From contig CAJXJM010000050.1 in the NCBI GenBank assembly GCA_913054205.1, positions 1-10,189 on the forward strand: a stretch of DNA of 10,189 nucleotides, in the 5' to 3' direction. The notes under the pieces were generated by a model that did no database searches, was not told the origin of the DNA, and was given only the letters and a program-made list of their open reading frames with translations. Positions 1 to 6,619 of the stretch are shown here, piece by piece (the stretch's first letter is position 1; each line of letters starts with the position of its first letter). The stretch is from an uncultured Rhodospirillaceae bacterium (lineage in GTDB: Bacteria > Pseudomonadota > Alphaproteobacteria > Rhodospirillales > UBA2165). A program made the translations under genes and the position numbers.

Positions 1-587
1 ACAAAACAGCATTCGTTGTTGTTGATATGCAAAACTATTTTATGAAGGCTGGTTTCCAAGCCGCTTGCCCGATGGCCATCGAAATTGTTCCGACGATTAA
101 TGCCATGGCAAAAAATCTGCGCGAGAAGGGCGGCATTGTTGTTTGGATTCAAACGACGGCGGCTCCTGAAGCAACCAAAGACTGGGGTGTTTATCAGGAA
201 ATGAATTCGCCAGAGAAATGGGCGCGGCGCAATTTGGAACTCGCGGAAGACCATGAAGGCTACGCTCTTTGGCCGGATTTAGACGCCCAAGCGGGTGATA
301 TCTATGTGAAGAAATCTCGGTTTAGCGCTTTCATTCACGGTGCTTCCAATTTGGATGCAGAGCTGAAATCCAGGGATATTGATACGTTGCTGATTTCAGG
401 TGTCGCGACCGGTGTCTGCTGTGAATCGACGGCCAGAGACGGCATGATGTTGAATTATCGCACAGCTATGGTGTCTGATGCCCTGGCGGCGATGAACATT
501 GAATCGCACGAGAATTCTTTAAAAGCTCTATTCGGCATGTTCTGTGATGTTCAAACCGTCGATGAAATTTCGGTGAAACTGAAGTAG
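1..587 (+). CDS. Isochorismatase-family cysteine hydrolase, 5' end outside window
   Basis: The frame is open from the first base: codons from position 3 read KTAFVVVDMQNYF, so the true start lies upstream and the ATG at 27 is internal. This is the characteristic first strand of the isochorismatase-like fold, with the catalytic Asp at codon 24-26. The rest of the triad is visible: Lys at 312-314 in KSRFSAF, and the nucleophile Cys at 417-419 in GVATGVCCES, followed by the usual TARDG. Members hydrolyse isochorismate, nicotinamide, N-carbamoyl compounds, biuret and similar small amides in the cytoplasm; the substrate cannot be decided here. The visible part matches the usual length of about 190-220 residues, so few residues are missing. 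The 150 nt to the next gene hold no clear terminator or strong promoter. Family call is firm, specificity unknown. Confidence 0.93.
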   Translation, partial: KTAFVVVDMQNYFMKAGFQAACPMAIEIVPTINAMAKNLREKGGIVVWIQTTAAPEATKDWGVYQEMNSPEKWARRNLELAEDHEGYALWPDLDAQAGDIYVKKSRFSAFIHGASNLDAELKSRDIDTLLISGVATGVCCESTARDGMMLNYRTAMVSDALAAMNIESHENSLKALFGMFCDVQTVDEISVKLK

Positions 588-737
588 CAATAGCGCAATT
601 TTGCTGCAGCGTGGTCCATAAAAACCTGCGTTGGAGTAGGGCGCTGATTCTTGTGAAAAAGTTGGCGGCGCAAAAGGTCTTTGAGAAAATAGAACAAAAA
701 TATAGATAGTTCCAAAACAGAAGGACGAGGCTAAACG

Positions 738-1031
738 ATGTCCGCATTCGCAATATTCGTGACGATCAATCTCAAGCCCAATTGTTTCGACGACTATATG
801 ACCCAGATCCAGCTTGATGCTGAAGGTGCACGCAAGGATGAGCCCGGCTGCCAATTATTTCACATATTGGTGCCGGAAGAGGGCGGCAATATCGTGCATC
901 TTTATGAAGTCTATGAGACAGAAAAGGCTTTTAAAAATCACCAGCAGACGCCTCATTTTACGCGCTATATTAAAGCAACCGAGTCTTTGGTTCAGCTGCG
1001 GACAATTCAACGACTTGAGAAAATATCCTGA
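738..1031 (+). CDS. Antibiotic biosynthesis monooxygenase (ABM) domain protein
   Basis: This 97-residue protein has the size and pattern of single-domain ABM (YgiN-like) proteins: an N-terminal strand AIFVTINLKP, a helix, then EPGCQLFHILVPEE, a strand ending LYEVYETEKAFKNH, and the HQQTPHFTRYI segment typical of the family's dimeric ferredoxin-like fold. Members act as small cofactor-free oxygenases or isomerases, or as quinone/aldehyde-handling accessory proteins. Many have no known substrate. The start is supported by a purine-rich AAGGACGAGG about 7 nt upstream of ATG. It follows the isochorismatase-family gene on the same strand after 150 nt, so co-transcription is possible but not shown. 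No terminator is visible downstream, where a decayed gene on the opposite strand begins. Confidence 0.85.
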   Translation: MSAFAIFVTINLKPNCFDDYMTQIQLDAEGARKDEPGCQLFHILVPEEGGNIVHLYEVYETEKAFKNHQQTPHFTRYIKATESLVQLRTIQRLEKIS

Positions 1032-1048
1032 GCTAATTCAAAAATAAA

Positions 1049-1180
1049 TTAGTGACTGATCCGTTCTATCGGCATTTGGACTTTAACCAGCGTGCCGTGA
1101 TTTGGTCGGCTTTCGATACTCAACTCACCGCCATGCATTTCTATAAGTTCTTTGGTTAACGGTAACTCAAGCGCAGAATG
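1049..1180 (-). pseudogene. Histidine kinase remnant (C-terminal end of the HATPase domain)
   Basis: The minus strand from 1180 down to the TAA at 1049-1051 reads 43 codons including LPLTKELIEMHGGELSIES and then RPNHGTLVKVQMP. This is the tail of a sensor histidine kinase ATPase domain: the helix and strands after the G2 box. The G2 box itself, normally GxGLGL, reads HSALEL, so its key glycines are gone. The same frame meets a stop at 1217-1219 and has no kinase-like sequence upstream. Nothing resembling the H, N or G1 boxes is nearby. The recognisable part stops exactly where the first palindromic repeat unit begins (1180). I read it as a dead gene fragment left by deletion or repeat insertion. 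It was missed as an ORF because of its size. Confidence 0.8.
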
Positions 1181-1296
1181 TCCGCTTATGACCCTTAGCG
1201 GACTCATCGACACTCTTTAAAAAGCGTCCGCTTTACCCCCGATAGCGGACATAATCGGGATAGGGCTAAAGAGTCCGCTTTTAGCCAATAGCGGAC
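1180..1296. repeat. Three tandem palindromic repeat units (GTCCGCT...AGCGGAC)
   Basis: Three hairpin-forming units lie in a row: GTCCGCT 1180-1186 with AGCGGAC 1197-1203; 1226-1232 with 1244-1250; and 1273-1279 with 1290-1296. The arms are perfect 7-bp inverted repeats with loops of 10-11 nt, and left arms recur every 46-47 nt. The units extend outward as AATGTCCGCT and AGCGGACATT, as in dispersed palindromic elements I recall from many alphaproteobacterial intergenic regions. The array lies between the decayed histidine kinase and the end of the aspartate dehydrogenase gene. It fills most of a 360-nt gap without an intact gene; the remaining 1297-1393 shows nothing recognisable. It may act as a transcript-end or mRNA-stability structure for the operon ending at 1394. 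Confidence 0.75.
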
Positions 1297-1393
1297 ATTG
1301 GCAACGGCAATTTGCGTCTGAGATAAAAAATTCGAACGTGTTGCGAGCTGATTGGCATTGCTTTGGTGTCGACTGGATAGCCGATGAATTTAG

Positions 1394-2242
1394 TCAAGTC
1401 CCCACTTTCAATGGTGACGTCAAGGCGCGGAGAGTGGCCAATATGCTAAGGGCTGTAATGCGACCGGTGCGGGGATTTTCTTTACTAGGAATGTTTTCAA
1501 TAATCATCTCCAACCGGGCGCTGTCGGACTCGACAATGATCCGATGGATGTTCCGAGTTATGCTGGGATCGGCCCAAATTTCAATTTCGGTCTTGTCGGG
1601 GCCGATACCGGCCAGGCTTAAAGCCGCTGCCACATTGACGTTGGCGGGAAAGCCCTTCACTCCGTCCCGGGCCGGGCCATTGTAAAGTTTCAAGGGCTCG
1701 GTGAGCCCGTCCAGATCGATATCCTTGCCATCCAAAAACGGCGCGCCTTTTAGCCCGCCGGGCGGTTTCCGCGTCACCATCCGAACAGAATGAATTTGCC
1801 CTTCCGCCGCCGCTCGGACGGCGTCAAGACCAAGCAGAGCGCCCGTCGGCACAATGATTTTTGCGCCCGTCTCCCTGGCTCTTTCGGTTAGATGTGGACG
1901 GTCCAGGAGAGCGCCGACGCTGGCTGGTACAAAGATACGCCCGGCGTCAATCGCCGGCACGGCGATTTCGTCGAATACGCCTGCGGGCGCGCATTCCACC
2001 ACTACATCGGCCATCAATGCCAGCTCCCCTAGGCTGACGATTTCGGGTTGTATTTTAAGTTTTGCGAGGCCAGGCCGGAGCTTATCCGGATCGCGCACGG
2101 CGACAGCGGTCAGTAAAAGCCCCTCGACGCCAGAATCAAGGCGCTGGACCAGAGCATCGCCGATGGCGCCCAGACCGCCGATGCCGACTTTTAATGGTTT
2201 GCGCGGATAAGAAGACATGGAACTTTGACTACCATATGGCAT
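1394..2242 (-). CDS. Aspartate dehydrogenase (NadX-like), last gene of the TTT operon
   Basis: The 282-residue product has an N-terminal Rossmann fold with the NAD(P)-binding loop GIGGLGAIG (about residues 20-28) and the C-terminal aspartate dehydrogenase domain. That domain shows GFPANVNVAAALSLAGIG (about 197-214), the conserved NIHRI with the likely catalytic His (about 233), and IENIPSKENPRTGRI (about 248-262). Family members oxidise L-aspartate to iminoaspartate/oxaloacetate plus ammonia, or run in reverse. NadX enzymes can feed NAD synthesis, but no nadA or nadC is present here. Its position 109 nt behind tctA on the same strand points to catabolism of an imported amino-dicarboxylate (inference). 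The start is uncertain: ATG at 2242 or at 2218 (MSSYPRKP), neither with a clear Shine-Dalgarno. A related dehydrogenase activity on another amino acid is possible. Confidence 0.85.
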   Translation of the reverse strand: MPYGSQSSMSSYPRKPLKVGIGGLGAIGDALVQRLDSGVEGLLLTAVAVRDPDKLRPGLAKLKIQPEIVSLGELALMADVVVECAPAGVFDEIAVPAIDAGRIFVPASVGALLDRPHLTERARETGAKIIVPTGALLGLDAVRAAAEGQIHSVRMVTRKPPGGLKGAPFLDGKDIDLDGLTEPLKLYNGPARDGVKGFPANVNVAAALSLAGIGPDKTEIEIWADPSITRNIHRIIVESDSARLEMIIENIPSKENPRTGRITALSILATLRALTSPLKVGT

Positions 2243-2351
2243 TCTGGAGCGAAATCAAATTTATCGAACGAAGTCATAGAAGTTCTTACCGTCATCGATA
2301 ATATCCCATAAGCTGATTCCCAGGCGAAAATCGCATGAATAGTCGGTCAAA

Positions 2352-4013
2352 TTATTTTTCAGCCTCAAATCGCCAGCCATTTTGCCAGCGGCGCCACAAC
2401 TGGTAAAAGCCGAAGCAGAGCACGATCGCCGCCAACACCGTACGGGCGGAGCCGCCCATCATGAAAAGCGGAATAGAGGCGGCGAAACACGCCACCGGCA
2501 TGAAGAACACGGTCCAGGTCTTCTTCTTTTCTCGCTGCCCCACGTACAGCGGGAACAGGGCAGAAAACACCGCAATAATCAGGAAGAACAGCGACCACGG
2601 CCGGGTGACAAAGGGGCTAAGATCAGAAGTAATGGCCAACGCCCGGGCCAGGTTGAGTTCGGCGATATTTCCGAGCACGACCCCTAAGATCATCGGCGCC
2701 AGGGGAAAGCCGAAATGCCGCATGACGAAACCGAGAATTCCGAACCACAGCAGCGTCCACAGGTCGAAAGTGACATTGTGGAGAGCGAACACGCCAATTC
2801 CGCAGAAGCCGAGGATGACGCTCGCCAGCACATACATGCGAACTCTGGTCACCAGCACGAAAACGCGCAGCATAAACGACTGCATTCCTATCATCATGAA
2901 GGTGGCGATGAAAAAAGCGATAAAGATTGAATAGGCCAGCACCGGCTCATCGGTAATGAACGATGGGCTGGGAATGATGTCGTGGATCAGCAGCGCGCCG
3001 AGCATCACGGCCGCAGTTACATCGCCGGGAATGCCCAAGGCCATTAGGATGATCAAGGCACCGCCTTCGACCGCATTGTTAGAACTTTCCGGTGCAATAA
3101 TTCCGTCGGCGATGCCGGTACCAAATTTTTCCGGATGCTTTGATGCCTTCTTGGCCTGGTCGTAGGCGAGAATGTTGGCAATTGAGCCGCCAGCGCCGGG
3201 CAGGATGCCGGTGAATACACCGATTAACGAAGACCGGACGACGATGGTCCAGCGTTTCAGCACCTCGACAATGGCCCGGCGATGTTCGATCCGGACCTTC
3301 ACCACACCCCGTTCGGTCAAGGCCTTTTTTGCGATTTTCGGGTCACGAACGTCGTTGAGAAGCTGGCTGAAGGCGAACAGGCCGATCAGCACGGCGATGA
3401 AATCAAAACCCTGCAGCAGCGCATCGTTGCCGAAATTGAAACGCGCCATGCCGACCGCCTCGTCTTCACCGACAGTACGCACTAACAATCCCACGGCGCC
3501 GGCGATGAGCCCCTTAATCATGTTTTTGCCTGACAGGCTGGCAGTAATGGTGAGCGCAAACATCACCAGCATGAAGTAATCCCATGGATTGAACTCCAGC
3601 CCGACACGAGCCAAGTGCGGCGCCAAGGTCATCAGTAGAATGGCGCTGATGATGCCGCCGCAAAACGACGACCACACGCCAATGCCCAAAGCCAGACCCG
3701 GTTCGCCGTTTCTGGCCATGGGAAAACCGTCAAAAGTGGTCGCCACCGAGGACGGCGTGCCCGGGATACCGGTCAGAATCCCTGCCATCAGGCCCCCGGA
3801 TAATCCGCCTACCAACACGCTGACCATGGTCGCGAGACCCATACTCGGCGGCATGCCAAAAGTGAAAGGCAGGGTTAGCACGATCGCCATGGCGATCGTG
3901 AACCCCGGAATAGCACCGGCGATCAGACCGCCGGCGACGCCGACGAGCATCAATAAGATGGTCTTGAAATTGCCAAGCTCAACGAAGGCGGCGATGGTGT
4001 TTTCGATGATCAT
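2352..4013 (-). CDS. tctA: TTT-family transporter large permease, TctA
   Basis: This is the large membrane subunit of a tripartite tricarboxylate transporter, an ion-coupled importer of carboxylates that depends on a periplasmic binding protein. I place the start at ATG 4011-4013 (MIIENTIAAFVELGN), which has GAGAGAA just upstream and lies 11 nt after the tctB stop. The longer frame up to 4091 would overlap tctB heavily and reads as non-TctA sequence. The 553-residue product shows both family half-repeats: AGAIPGFTIA with GTPSSVATTFDGFPMARNGE in the first, and TGILPGAGGSIANILAYDQ with FGTGIADGIIAPESSNNAVEGG and LGIPGD in the second, with many hydrophobic helices. It is somewhat longer than the usual 500 residues because of a C-terminal tail with two more hydrophobic stretches. 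Confidence 0.95.
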   Translation of the reverse strand: MIIENTIAAFVELGNFKTILLMLVGVAGGLIAGAIPGFTIAMAIVLTLPFTFGMPPSMGLATMVSVLVGGLSGGLMAGILTGIPGTPSSVATTFDGFPMARNGEPGLALGIGVWSSFCGGIISAILLMTLAPHLARVGLEFNPWDYFMLVMFALTITASLSGKNMIKGLIAGAVGLLVRTVGEDEAVGMARFNFGNDALLQGFDFIAVLIGLFAFSQLLNDVRDPKIAKKALTERGVVKVRIEHRRAIVEVLKRWTIVVRSSLIGVFTGILPGAGGSIANILAYDQAKKASKHPEKFGTGIADGIIAPESSNNAVEGGALIILMALGIPGDVTAAVMLGALLIHDIIPSPSFITDEPVLAYSIFIAFFIATFMMIGMQSFMLRVFVLVTRVRMYVLASVILGFCGIGVFALHNVTFDLWTLLWFGILGFVMRHFGFPLAPMILGVVLGNIAELNLARALAITSDLSPFVTRPWSLFFLIIAVFSALFPLYVGQREKKKTWTVFFMPVACFAASIPLFMMGGSARTVLAAIVLCFGFYQLWRRWQNGWRFEAEK

Positions 4014-4024
4014 AATAGGTTCTC

Positions 4025-4537
4025 TCAGAACTGGCCGAGGATCATTCCCGGCGGCAACAGCACGCCGAGGCCAAAGGTGAACAGGCTCCACATGCCGCCG
4101 ATGGTGGCGAAGGCAAAAACGGCGTGAAGGATGGGTTTATTGCCGTCCCAGCCGCCCAGCACCCCCATCAGCACGTAAACGAACGTGATGCCGCCGATCA
4201 GCATGCCGAGTATCGGCAGGCTCAGCAGATAAAGAAAGAAAAGAAAGAAACACCAAAGCGGATTGCGCCAGTGTCCAAGCCAGCCGCGAAACCCAGGTCC
4301 CCGAGTGTGTTCGGCGTCGTATTTATCGTCCTCGATGGCTTCCGCACCGGCGCTTGTGGATTGAATAAGGTACAGCACCGACAGGAATGCCAGAACTCCG
4401 ATGACAACTCTAGGCCAGGTGGACGGCATCAGGACGCCGTAATCGGGCTGTCGAATATCAAAACTGGATAAAAAAAAGACGCCGCAAAAGGCCAGCAATA
4501 TTATGGCGATAATGGCGTCACGGTTGAGGCGTTGCAT
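4025..4537 (-). CDS. tctB: TTT-family transporter small permease, TctB
   Basis: The 170-residue protein has the size and layout of TctB: a hydrophobic helix at about residues 8-26, a short periplasmic loop with PSTWPRVVIG, a second helix to about 62, a charged cytoplasmic loop (EDDKYDAEHTRGPGFRGW), then two or more helices (WCFFLFFLYLLSLPILGMLI and the C-terminal segment). TctB is poorly conserved in sequence but essential partner of TctA in the inner membrane. GGAG about 6 nt upstream supports the ATG at 4537. It lies 86 nt after tctC and 11 nt before tctA on the same strand, the standard tctCBA order. Identification rests on topology, the PSTWPR motif and position. Confidence 0.9.
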   Translation of the reverse strand: MQRLNRDAIIAIILLAFCGVFFLSSFDIRQPDYGVLMPSTWPRVVIGVLAFLSVLYLIQSTSAGAEAIEDDKYDAEHTRGPGFRGWLGHWRNPLWCFFLFFLYLLSLPILGMLIGGITFVYVLMGVLGGWDGNKPILHAVFAFATIGGMWSLFTFGLGVLLPPGMILGQF

Positions 4538-4568
4538 GGGTACTCCGCGAGGATAGGAAAGTTGATAA

Positions 4569-4597
4569 CGGCCCGGACCTAATCAAGGCCCGGGCCG
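4569..4597 (-). terminator. Strong intercistronic hairpin between tctC and tctB
   Basis: Arms 4569-4579 and 4587-4597 pair over 11 bp around a 7-nt loop. One position is A-C on the plus strand but G-U in minus-strand RNA, so the stem is complete only in the direction the operon is transcribed. No proper U tract follows. It is therefore more likely a partial terminator or a 3'-end stabiliser raising binding-protein (tctC) mRNA over the permease genes than a full terminator. Confidence 0.6.
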
Positions 4598-4623
4598 CAT
4601 CCCGGCAATTGTAGCTGCGACTA

Positions 4624-5607
4624 TTATTTCTTGTACATACCGATCTTTATGGCGACCTTTTCATAGTCCTTGTAGGTCTGCTCCGCCCACTTGCGGTAGT
4701 CCGCGGGTCCGACCCATTCAATGTCGGTGCCTTTGGCGGCCATCTGTTTCAGCAGGCCCTTGTCTTCAGCGGCCTTTTTGAAGACCCCAGCCCAATACTC
4801 AATGGCGCTCGCATTGGTACCCTTGGGTGCAACGATACCCCGTTTCAAGGCGAATATCATGTCGACACCCACTTCCTTCATGGTCGGCAGATTCGGCAGG
4901 GCTTGGGATCGTTTCGCGTCGGCAATGCCGTAGGCTTTCAGATCTCCACCTTCAATGTATTTCCGGCCTGAAGCGACGTTGAGAGTGCCCATGGTGATGG
5001 CGTTGGACAACAGCGCCGTCATTCTCTCACGGGTGCCGTCAAAGGGCACGTACTTGAACTTCATGCCGGTCAGGTCTTCGAGGATCAGCCACATGAACTG
5101 GCTGGTCGAGCCGAAGGTGGCGCCGACAAGGATGGAGCCCGGCTTGGCCAAGGCGGCTTTTTTGAACTCGGCGAAGGTATTCCATGGCGCCTGGCCAGAA
5201 GCGCCGATGATATCCGGCGTCGAGGTCAGCAATGAAACCATATCGAAGGCCGGGAAGGTGAATTTGATGCGGCCGTTGAAAAAGCTGGTCAGGGCGCTCT
5301 GGTGAATAGCGAACAGAGTGCAGCCGTCGGGCTTGGCCTTGGCCGCTTCCTTGGCGCCTTTGTTGCCGCCCTGTCCGGGAATAGTCACCACCTTAATCTT
5401 GGACGGGAAATCCATGCCCTGGATGGTTTTCTCGAAGATCGAGAACAGCACATGGGTGCCACCTCCGGGCTTCCAAGGAACGATCAGCTTGGCGGTGCTG
5501 CAATTTGGTGCCTTGGGTGCGGCTTGTGCCGTGCTTGAAGTGAAAGCCGCGACTGCCGCGACGGCACAAATTCCGGCCGTAAGGCCGCTAATTAATATCT
5601 TCTTCAT
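4624..5607 (-). CDS. tctC: TTT-family periplasmic solute-binding protein, TctC (Bug family)
   Basis: The 327-residue product starts with a Sec signal peptide: KK, a hydrophobic stretch, and AQA at residues 27-29 as probable cleavage site. The mature part shows the family's first ligand-loop motif LIVPWKPGGGTHVLFSIF (the usual PGGGTD region has His instead of Asp at about 52), then VVTIPGQGGNKGAKEAAKAKPDGCTL, and the later YVPFDGTRERMTALLSN (canonical TctC has YVPFxGxxxAxxALL). C-terminal features PNLPTMKEVGVDM and RGIVAPKGT are typical. Two cysteines (about 36 and 96) could form a disulfide, which is not general in the family. It captures a small carboxylate, often dicarboxylate or aromatic acid, for TctAB. 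AGGGAGGA upstream of ATG is a strong ribosome site. First gene of the operon; its promoter should lie in 5608-5861 but I cannot pin it down. Confidence 0.94.
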   Translation of the reverse strand: MKKILISGLTAGICAVAAVAAFTSSTAQAAPKAPNCSTAKLIVPWKPGGGTHVLFSIFEKTIQGMDFPSKIKVVTIPGQGGNKGAKEAAKAKPDGCTLFAIHQSALTSFFNGRIKFTFPAFDMVSLLTSTPDIIGASGQAPWNTFAEFKKAALAKPGSILVGATFGSTSQFMWLILEDLTGMKFKYVPFDGTRERMTALLSNAITMGTLNVASGRKYIEGGDLKAYGIADAKRSQALPNLPTMKEVGVDMIFALKRGIVAPKGTNASAIEYWAGVFKKAAEDKGLLKQMAAKGTDIEWVGPADYRKWAEQTYKDYEKVAIKIGMYKK

Positions 5608-5685
5608 TGAGTCCTCCCTAAATAAATTGATTCATTTTCAAGGCCTAAAGAAAAGGCTTTAATTTCAAGGGAAAATCGGAAAACC

Positions 5686-5706
5686 TCCGCAAATAGCGGA
5701 TTTTTT
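5686..5706 (+). terminator. Terminator-like hairpin with T run upstream of tctC
   Basis: TCCGC 5686-5690, loop AAATA, GCGGA 5696-5700, then six T. On the plus strand it has the form of a short Rho-independent terminator, but no plus-strand gene precedes it. It could block antisense transcription. It shares TCCGC/AGCGGA with the repeats at 1180-1296 and may be a shortened relative of them. On the minus strand it would lie in the tctC leader. Confidence 0.4.
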
Positions 5707-5861
5707 AATAAATCCTGTCCCTCTCCCTTGAGCTGGACAATTAGACTACCCCAATACTTAAAAAGTGCCTAGTACCCTTTATTCTATTCTGCATGATCGC
5801 CGAATAATTTATCAATGAGGATAATCGTGAGAAATCTTCAATTGCCATGCCGCTCGCCAGT

Positions 5862-6284
5862 TCACGCGACGGGAGGCATGGTCGCAACATTCCACCCGCG
5901 GGTGACGTAAGTGGCGATTAGACCTCTACGTTCCATATATTCAAACCAATGATTTTCGGGAACAGGTTCCTGTAACTGGGATGGCGTTATTCCCCAGTTC
6001 CAATTTATGTCACGAAAGTCGCTCAACTTGGTTGGGGTTTCACATCCACAATCTCCAATCAGATACTCGATCCAACTTTCATAGGGGAAAGCTATCTCAA
6101 AAGGGTCACCGTCCAAACCGAGTTGGTAGTCACGTTCGGGAAAGGCGTAAATGGTACTGCTTGGATTTTTGGGTGCTTCTATGAGTGGTTCACCATGGTT
6201 TTCGATGAAAGAATAATATTTATCAACGAGGCTTAATGTTACGGTTGCCGCTGAACCAATTAGGAATGCTCTTCGAGTTATCAT
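5862..6284 (-). CDS. Small exported protein with twin-arginine signal, function unknown
   Basis: I do not recognise the family. The start is taken at ATG 6282-6284 because GAGGAG lies just upstream and the product then opens MITRRAFLIGSAATVTLSLV: a twin-arginine (Tat) motif with RRAFL followed by a modest hydrophobic stretch. The alternative ATG at 6341 gives a less signal-like N-terminus. There is no clear cleavage site, so it may stay anchored. The remaining 120 residues are acidic and rich in Trp, Tyr and Phe (for example FPYESWIEYLIGDCGCETP and INWNWGITP), with a CGC pair at about residues 79-81 that could bind metal or form disulfides. At 140 residues it is short for a Tat substrate. It stands alone, 254 nt upstream of tctC on the same strand, and lies downstream of a structured leader and terminator at 6387-6522 that may control it. 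Confidence 0.72.
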   Translation of the reverse strand: MITRRAFLIGSAATVTLSLVDKYYSFIENHGEPLIEAPKNPSSTIYAFPERDYQLGLDGDPFEIAFPYESWIEYLIGDCGCETPTKLSDFRDINWNWGITPSQLQEPVPENHWFEYMERRGLIATYVTRGWNVATMPPVA

Positions 6285-6386
6285 AGTCTTCTCCTCTTTA
6301 GTGCTTTTGCCATGTGGCAGGGCGCACAAGCTGAATATCAAATGCCCAATCCGTCAGGTGGATTATTCCGAAATTGTGATGGGAGT

Positions 6387-6421
6387 ATAAAAACGCCCCC
6401 ATCGGTTTTTCCGAGGAGGGC
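6387..6421 (-). terminator. Rho-independent terminator on the minus strand
   Basis: In minus-strand RNA, arm 6421-6411 (GCCCUCCUCGG) pairs with arm 6405-6395 (CCGAUGGGGGC) around an AAAAA loop: 11 positions with one wobble and one mismatch. It is followed by GUUUUUAUA (6394-6387). The T run exists only in this direction. No annotated gene lies just upstream on this strand, so it ends either a small RNA or an attenuated leader of the gene at 5862-6284. Confidence 0.75.
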
Positions 6422-6522
6422 TGACGCACGTTTAATTGCCTTAAAAGCCACATCTACCTTGCAGGAAAACCACCTTGCTCGATCAGCAGGTTGGCGAGGG
6501 CGTCAGCCCAACTCTTGATGTA
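6387..6522 (-). ncRNA. Candidate structured small RNA or regulatory leader
   Basis: Between a sigma70-like promoter and the terminator lies about 135 nt of minus-strand sequence with a perfect 10-bp long-range inverted repeat: GGGCTGACGC (6509-6500 read on minus) and GCGTCAGCCC (6427-6418). The helix encloses about 72 nt containing GCAAGGT twice and an A/U-rich stretch. The last four bases of the right arm (6421-6418) also belong to the terminator stem, so closing helix and terminator exclude each other in part, as in attenuators and riboswitches. The AUG of the Tat-signal gene is about 100 nt beyond the terminator. I do not recognise SRP RNA, tmRNA, RNase P, 6S or a known riboswitch core. 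A 24-codon frame (6528-6454, MAYIKSWADALANLLIEQGG...) overlaps it but begins at the predicted transcript start, so it is unlikely to be translated. Function unknown. Confidence 0.5.
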
Positions 6523-6528
6523 CGCCAT

Positions 6529-6557
6529 ATAACAGTAAAAGATTCTTACCAATTCAA
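6529..6557 (-). promoter_or_regulatory. Putative sigma70 promoter for the structured RNA
   Basis: On the minus strand TTGAAT (6557-6552) and TGTTAT (6534-6529) are separated by 17 nt, each matching 4 of 6 consensus bases. The predicted transcript start is near 6522, just before the long-range helix. Spacing and placement make this better than a chance match, though the hexamers alone are only moderate. Confidence 0.45.
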
Positions 6558-6619
6558 CAATTAGATGGTATTTTTAAAATTGCCTGACGCAAATGGGAAA
6601 CTAGTGATTGGTATAAATA

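Noticed and set aside
1338..1685. Plus-strand frame of 115 codons over the end of the aspartate dehydrogenase gene
   Set aside because: Antisense shadow of a well-supported gene, with no motif of its own.
4014..4091. Longer TctA N-terminus starting at 4091
   Set aside because: It would overlap tctB by 67 bases and adds 26 residues unlike TctA. The ATG at 4013 has a ribosome site and a typical N-terminus.
6454..6528. 24-codon minus-strand frame MAYIKSWADALANLLIEQGG... as a leader peptide
   Set aside because: Its ATG falls at or before the predicted transcript start, has no ribosome site, and half of it is explained by the long-range RNA helix.
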